Shown: in pieces, positions 60,018 through 64,000 of the stretch | Numbering within the stretch: position 1 is the first letter of the stretch | How the letters are laid out: every line of letters begins with the position of its first letter | Notes under the pieces: model-generated | The model's database searches: none | Seen by the model: the letters and a program-made list of their open reading frames with translations, nothing else | Told to the model about the DNA's origin: nothing | From: JAZDCJ01 sp036311985 | Lineage (GTDB): Bacteria > Actinomycetota > Actinomycetes > Actinomycetales > Micrococcaceae | NCBI RefSeq assembly: GCF_036311985.1 | Contig: NZ_JAZDCJ010000001.1 | Length of the DNA: 64,000 bases | Strand: one strand, 5' to 3' | Program-made: the position numbers and the translations under genes

Positions 60018-61804
60018 TAGTACTTACGCTCCATCGGCTGGTAACGGGTGAAGATCACGGGCTTGGTGTCGAACCGGATGCCCTTGATGCCTTCCATTTC
60101 CGCAGACTCGTCCTTGTAGACCATCGAGTGCTTCATGAAGTTCGCGTCGTCGCGGTCCGGGAAGTCCTCGCGGAAGTGGCCGCCGCGGGACTCGTGGCGG
60201 TGCAGGGCGGAAACGGACATGACCTCGGCGAGGTCCAGGAGGAAGCCGAGCTCGACGGCCTCCAGCAGGTCCAGGTTGAAGCGCTTGCCCTTGTCCTGGA
60301 TGCTGATGTCCTTGTAGCGCTCGCGCAGGGACTTGATGTCCGCCAGCGCCTGCATGATGGTCTCGCCCGTGCGGAACACCTGCATGTTCATGTCCATCGT
60401 GTCCTGCAGTTCCTTGCGGAGCTGGGCCACGCGCTCGGTTCCCCTGCCGTCGCGGACGACGTTCAGCAGGGACTCCGTCTCGGCGGTCGGATCCTCGGGG
60501 ATCTCCACGAACTCCGCGGTCTTCGCGTATTCCGCGGCGTAGATGCCGGAGCGCTTGCCGAAGACGTTGATGTCCAGGAGGGAGTTGGTGCCCAGGCGGT
60601 TGGAGCCGTGGACGGAGACGCAGGCGACCTCGCCGGCGGCGTAGAGGCCCGGGATCACGGTGTCGTTGTCCTGGAGGACCTCGCCCTTGATGTTGGTCGG
60701 AACGCCGCCCATGACGTAGTGGGCCGTCGGGAAGACCGGGACCGGCTCCGTGTACGGCTCCACGCCGAGGTAGGTGCGGGCGAACTCGGTGATGTCGGGC
60801 AGCTTCGCGTCGATGTGGGCCGGCTCGAGGTGGGTCAGGTCCAGGAGCACGTAGTCCTTGTTCGGGCCGCAGCCGCGTCCCTCGCGGACCTCGTTGGCCA
60901 TGGAGCGGGCGACGATGTCGCGCGGCGCCAGGTCCTTGATGGTCGGGGCGTAGCGCTCCATGAAGCGCTCGCCCTCGGAGTTGCGCAGGATCGCGCCCTC
61001 GCCGCGTGCGGCCTCGGAGAGCAGGATGCCCAGGCCGGCGAGGCCGGTCGGGTGGAACTGCACGAACTCCATGTCCTCCAGCGGGATGCCGCGGCGGAAG
61101 GCGATGCCCATGCCGTCGCCCGTGAGGGTGTGGGCGTTGGAGGTGGTCTTGAAGACCTTGCCGGCGCCGCCGGAGGCGAACACGACCGACTTGGCCTGGA
61201 AGACGTGGAGCTCGCCGCTCGCGAGGTCGTAGGAGACGACGCCGGCGACGCGCTTCTGCTTGTAGGCGGTGCCGTCCTCGCGGACGGCGTCCTCCTCGAC
61301 GGTGAGCAGGTCGAGCACGTAGTACTCGTTGTAGAACTCGACGTTGTGCTTGACGCAGTTCTGGTACAGCGTCTGCAGGATCATGTGCCCGGTGCGGTCT
61401 GCGGCGTAGCACGCGCGGCGGACCGGGGCCTTGCCGTGGTCGCGGGTGTGTCCGCCGAAGCGGCGCTGGTCGATCTTGCCCTCGGGCGTGCGGTTGAACG
61501 GCAGGCCCATCTTCTCGAGGTCGAGGACGGCGTCGATCGCCTCCTTGGCCATGACCTCCGCGGCGTCCTGGTCGACGAGGTAGTCGCCGCCCTTGATCGT
61601 GTCGAAGGTGTGCCACTCCCAGTTGTCTTCCTCGACATTGGCCAGGGCGGCGCACATGCCGCCCTGGGCGGCACCGGTGTGGGACCGGGTGGGGTAAAGC
61701 TTGGTGAGGACCGCCGTGCGCGCGCGCTGGCCGGACTCGATGGCCGCGCGCATGCCGGCGCCGCCTGCGCCGACGATGACGACGTCGTACTTATGTACCT
61801 GCAT
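60017..61804 (-). CDS. sdhA: Succinate dehydrogenase flavoprotein subunit
   Basis: 595 residues. The FAD-binding N-terminus is YDVVIVGAGGAGMRAA, the covalent flavin histidine lies in RSHTGAAQGGMCAAL, and the active site includes FVQFHPTGLAG and the HYVMGGVPTNIKG and GSNRLGTNSLLD segments. It oxidises succinate to fumarate on the cytoplasmic side of the membrane. It follows sdhD by 50 bp and precedes sdhB with a 1-bp overlap. Confidence 0.97.
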   Translation of the reverse strand: MQVHKYDVVIVGAGGAGMRAAIESGQRARTAVLTKLYPTRSHTGAAQGGMCAALANVEEDNWEWHTFDTIKGGDYLVDQDAAEVMAKEAIDAVLDLEKMGLPFNRTPEGKIDQRRFGGHTRDHGKAPVRRACYAADRTGHMILQTLYQNCVKHNVEFYNEYYVLDLLTVEEDAVREDGTAYKQKRVAGVVSYDLASGELHVFQAKSVVFASGGAGKVFKTTSNAHTLTGDGMGIAFRRGIPLEDMEFVQFHPTGLAGLGILLSEAARGEGAILRNSEGERFMERYAPTIKDLAPRDIVARSMANEVREGRGCGPNKDYVLLDLTHLEPAHIDAKLPDITEFARTYLGVEPYTEPVPVFPTAHYVMGGVPTNIKGEVLQDNDTVIPGLYAAGEVACVSVHGSNRLGTNSLLDINVFGKRSGIYAAEYAKTAEFVEIPEDPTAETESLLNVVRDGRGTERVAQLRKELQDTMDMNMQVFRTGETIMQALADIKSLRERYKDISIQDKGKRFNLDLLEAVELGFLLDLAEVMSVSALHRHESRGGHFREDFPDRDDANFMKHSMVYKDESAEMEGIKGIRFDTKPVIFTRYQPMERKY

Positions 61805-61854
61805 ACCGGATGCTCTCTCTTTTCTCAGTCAGGATCGGCGGTTGCCGGCGGGAT

Positions 61855-62304
61855 CTACTTGCAGACCTCGAGGGTCGACCCCGGGATGCACGGATCGAAG
61901 GTGAAGATGACCAGCGTGCCGAGGACGACGATGACGATGGTCGCGAAGTAGAGCACCAGCTTCAGCCAGAAGCGCGTGCGGTCCTTGTCGGCGTAGTCGT
62001 TGATGATCGTGCGGACGCCGTTGGTGCCGTGGAGCATGGCGAGCCACAGCATCGCCAGGTCCCAGAACTGCCACACCGGGTCGGCCCACTTGCCGGCGAC
62101 GAATCCGAAGTCGATGCCGTGGACGCCCTCGTCGACGAGGAGGTTGGTGAAGAGGTGGCCGAAGATCAGCACGACGAGGAAGACCCCGGAGATGCGCATG
62201 AAGAGCCACGCCAGCATCTCGAAGTTGCCGCCCTTGGAGGGCATGCGGTTGTACTTGGCGTCGATGCGGCCCGTGCGGGGCGCCGCGAATTCAGTGGTCG
62301 TCAT
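61855..62304 (-). CDS. sdhD: Succinate dehydrogenase membrane anchor subunit
   Basis: 149 residues with three membrane helices. The haem/quinone region contains GGNFEMLAWLFMRISG (Arg/Ser near the quinone), GHLFTNLLV with a haem-ligand type His and LAMLHGTNGVRTIINDY with the second His. It anchors SdhAB with SdhC. It starts 3 bp after the sdhC stop. Confidence 0.92.
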   Translation of the reverse strand: MTTTEFAAPRTGRIDAKYNRMPSKGGNFEMLAWLFMRISGVFLVVLIFGHLFTNLLVDEGVHGIDFGFVAGKWADPVWQFWDLAMLWLAMLHGTNGVRTIINDYADKDRTRFWLKLVLYFATIVIVVLGTLVIFTFDPCIPGSTLEVCK

Positions 62305-62307
62305 GGC

Positions 62308-62697
62308 TTAGTGGCCTCCAGCCGGGAAGAGCGCCAGGGACAGGTGGCGGATCGCGAAGCCGATCGTGGCGACGGCCCAGACGGCCAGGACGCCCCAGAG
62401 CAGCTGGCGGTGGTACTTGGGGCCCTGCTTCCAGAAATCGACCAGGATCAGGCGAAGGCCGTTGAAGGCGTGGAAGAGGATCGCCGCGACGAGGCCCAGT
62501 TCGCCGACGGCCATGAGCGGGTTCTGGTAGGTCGAGATCACGGCGTCGTACGCGCCGGGGGAGACTCGGACGAGCGACGTGTCCAAGACGTGGACCAACA
62601 GGAAAAAGAAGATGACTACACCGGTGACCCGATGCCCTACCCAGGACCACATGCCTTCGCGGCCGCGGTAGAGGGTGCCTGACGAAGTCTTCGACAC
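62308..62697 (-). CDS. sdhC: Succinate dehydrogenase cytochrome b556 subunit
   Basis: 129 residues with three membrane helices. GTLYRGREGMWSWVGHRVTGV contains the conserved quinone-site S/H/R (SWVGHRVTG), and AAILFHAFNGLRLILVDFW gives the haem ligand His. GTG at 62697 is chosen for its GGAGGT site 6 nt upstream; an ATG seven codons further out (MHGGNS) is possible. First gene of the operon. Confidence 0.92.
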   Translation of the reverse strand: MSKTSSGTLYRGREGMWSWVGHRVTGVVIFFFLLVHVLDTSLVRVSPGAYDAVISTYQNPLMAVGELGLVAAILFHAFNGLRLILVDFWKQGPKYHRQLLWGVLAVWAVATIGFAIRHLSLALFPAGGH

Positions 62698-62780
62698 TGA
62701 ATTACCTCCATGCATCGCAAGGGCGCTTGTGCGGTTCCACACAAAGAGTTGACGCCGGTGCGTGAGCGTTACTGCCCCCG

Positions 62781-62786
62781 ATCCTA
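62781..62786 (-). promoter_or_regulatory. -10 box of the sdhCDAB operon
   Basis: TAGGAT on the minus strand, giving a transcript start near 62774 and a leader of about 77 nt. The -35 region (62809-62804) has no consensus, as expected for an activator-dependent promoter. Confidence 0.5.
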
Positions 62787-62826
62787 GACCACTCGGGAGG
62801 CCATTGCCCGTCATGACGGCCCCTCC

Positions 62827-62842
62827 TGTGACGATCGTCACC
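62827..62842. promoter_or_regulatory. CRP/GlxR-like binding site upstream of sdhC
   Basis: TGTGACGATCGTCACC matches the TGTGA-N6-TCACA consensus in all but the last base; the inner 14 bp are a perfect palindrome. The centre (62834.5) lies about 60 bp before the predicted sdh start, the classic class I activator position. It is also 128 bp before the divergent manC-like gene. Confidence 0.6.
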
Positions 62843-62861
62843 GGCCCCGGTGGATCCGTGT

Positions 62862-62881
62862 GAAATCCGCGGAAATCCGCG
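62862..62881. repeat. Two adjacent 10-bp direct repeats
   Basis: GAAATCCGCG occurs twice without spacing (62862-62871 and 62872-62881), and a third partial copy (GCAATTCCGC) follows. Two-copy direct repeats of this length can be operator half-sites. They lie between the sdh and manC promoters. Confidence 0.45.
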
Positions 62882-62950
62882 GCAATTCCGCAACGTCGAC
62901 GTGACCTAAATGCTCCTTTTGGATCACCCGTCATGTGGGTGGGCGTCGGC

Positions 62951-62956
62951 TAACCT
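62951..62956 (+). promoter_or_regulatory. -10 box of the mannose-1-phosphate guanylyltransferase gene, leaderless
   Basis: TAACCT followed by 6 nt (AGGGCC) and ATG at 62963. No -35 consensus and no ribosome site. Confidence 0.5.
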
Positions 62957-62962
62957 AGGGCC

Positions 62963-64000
62963 ATGACCACTGACCCCCTGCAGCGCTTCCATGGTGTGAT
63001 TCCCGCCGGAGGCGTGGGCACCCGGCTCTGGCCGCTCTCGAGGGCCGCGGCCCCGAAGTTCCTCCACGACCTCACCGGCTCCGGCAGCACGCTGATCCGC
63101 GCGACGTTCGAGCGGCTGACCCCCCTGGCCGGCGGGCGGATGCTCGTGGTCACCGGCCGTGCGCACCGCCAGGCGGTCCTCGCGCAGCTTCCCGAGCTCG
63201 GCGAGGACCAGCTCGTCCTCGAGTCCGAGCCGAAGGACTCGGCCGCCGCGATCGGCCTCGCCGCCGCGATCCTGCACCGCCGCGACCCGGAGACCATCAT
63301 GGGTTCCTTCGCCGCGGACCAGGTCATCGGTCCCGTCGACGTCTTCCAGGACGCCGTGCGGGAGGCCATCCACACCGCGGCCACCGGCAAGATCGTCACG
63401 ATCGGCATCCGGCCAACCCTTCCGTCGACGGGCTTCGGCTACATCCGCCAGGGCGAGCCGCTCGCGGTCCCCGGGGCGCCGAGCGCCACCGACGTCGCGG
63501 AGTTCGTCGAGAAGCCCAGCGAGGAGGTCGCCCGGTCCTACGTCGCGAGCGGGGACTACCTCTGGAACGCCGGCATGTTCGTCGCCCCGGTCGCGCTCAT
63601 GCTCGAGCACCTGGGGCGGACGGAGCCCCAGCTGCACGCGGGCCTGCTCGAGATCGCCGCGGCCTGGGACTCGCCGGACCGTGACGACGTCGTGGACCGC
63701 ATCTGGCCGACCCTGCCGAAGACGGCCATCGACTACGCCGTGGCGGAGCCGGCGGCTGCGGCGGGCGACGTCGCCATGATCCCCGGGACGTTCACGTGGG
63801 ACGACGTCGGCGACTTCGCCGCGATCGGACGACTGAACCCGGCGACCGAGAGCAGCCACATCACGGTCCTCGGCGAGGGCGCCCGCGTCTACGCCGACCA
63901 GGCCTCCGGCGTCGTCGTCTCGGACACCAAGCGCGTCATCGCCCTCATCGGCATCGACAACGTCGTTATCGTCGACACCCCGGACGCCCTGCTCGTGACC
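62963..64000 (+). CDS. manC: Mannose-1-phosphate guanylyltransferase (partial, runs off the window)
   Basis: 346 codons are visible. The nucleotidyltransferase motif is VIPAGGVGTRLWPLSR with the catalytic K in PKFLHDL, followed by EPKDSAAAIGLAA, FAADQVIG, FVEKPS and WNAGMFVAP, and TFTWDDVGDFAAI. It makes GDP-mannose from GTP and mannose-1-phosphate for mannolipids, glycoproteins and sugar donors. The visible part is a single-domain enzyme; the 3' end (about 15-30 codons) is outside. Confidence 0.92.
   Translation, partial: MTTDPLQRFHGVIPAGGVGTRLWPLSRAAAPKFLHDLTGSGSTLIRATFERLTPLAGGRMLVVTGRAHRQAVLAQLPELGEDQLVLESEPKDSAAAIGLAAAILHRRDPETIMGSFAADQVIGPVDVFQDAVREAIHTAATGKIVTIGIRPTLPSTGFGYIRQGEPLAVPGAPSATDVAEFVEKPSEEVARSYVASGDYLWNAGMFVAPVALMLEHLGRTEPQLHAGLLEIAAAWDSPDRDDVVDRIWPTLPKTAIDYAVAEPAAAAGDVAMIPGTFTWDDVGDFAAIGRLNPATESSHITVLGEGARVYADQASGVVVSDTKRVIALIGIDNVVIVDTPDALLVT

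Overview
The window is 64 kb of very GC-rich actinobacterial chromosome. The best fit is the order Micrococcales, probably Micrococcaceae (Arthrobacter relatives). The support is a DUF6350-purN-purH neighbourhood, a monomeric NADP isocitrate dehydrogenase, a ZTP riboswitch in front of glyA, an sdhCDAB operon, DinB-type proteins, and several genes whose -10 box lies exactly 6 nt before the start codon, as expected for leaderless mRNAs. The genus cannot be fixed from this sequence. No tRNA, rRNA, insertion sequence, prophage or CRISPR array was seen.

Layout: 1-13.6 kb holds the end of a TauE/SafE permease, a DUF6350 membrane protein, purN and purH (split by about 5.4 kb carrying a cytosolic-looking subtilase with a small partner, an MFS carrier, an unusual Nramp-like carrier and a DUF4303 protein), then a minus-strand kinase / cyclase-like / dehydrogenase row in which the cyclase-like gene is frameshifted. 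13.8-17 kb has a DUF6318 lipoprotein, icd and an intergenic stretch packed with repeats. 17-22.5 kb is a complete dipeptide/oligopeptide ABC operon beside a decapitated bile-acid:sodium symporter remnant. 23.3-28.8 kb is a ChvE/MmsAB-type monosaccharide ABC operon behind a ROK repressor. 28.8-37.8 kb is accessory metabolism: a GCS2-type ligase, an ArsR-like regulator with its MFS pump and a clear operator, an oxidoreductase, a candidate small RNA, a DinB protein, a gamma carbonic anhydrase, and two divergent DszC/SfnC-like flavin monooxygenases, one interrupted by an amber codon.

37.9-44.4 kb carries rlmC, an MFS/HxlR pair, and the one-carbon block purU | ZTP riboswitch-glyA-folD, which together with purN and purH forms the purine/folate theme of the window. 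44.4-48.4 kb is the most unusual part: a four-gene operon of a glycosyltransferase-like protein with a DCD motif, a subtilase without a signal peptide whose C-terminus is a proline-rich 12-residue repeat, a free copy of that subtilase's N-terminal domain, and a 2OG-Fe(II) oxygenase-like protein. A hydroxylation plus glycosylation system acting on the proline-rich tail is a testable idea. The other subtilase at 3.7-5.1 kb has the same gene order (peptidase, then free propeptide-like protein).

48.5-64 kb contains a decayed histidine kinase (H-box deleted, start codon ACG) beside an intact NarL-type response regulator, a SHOCT protein, a macrolide-phosphotransferase-like kinase, a DrrAB-type exporter, xthA, trpS, a 2'-5' RNA ligase-like protein, a YihY/BrkB protein, sdhCDAB with a CRP-like site near -60, and the start of a mannose-1-phosphate guanylyltransferase. 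Four genes in the window look broken (cyclase-like, symporter, monooxygenase, kinase); whether these are real decay or assembly errors needs read-level checking.
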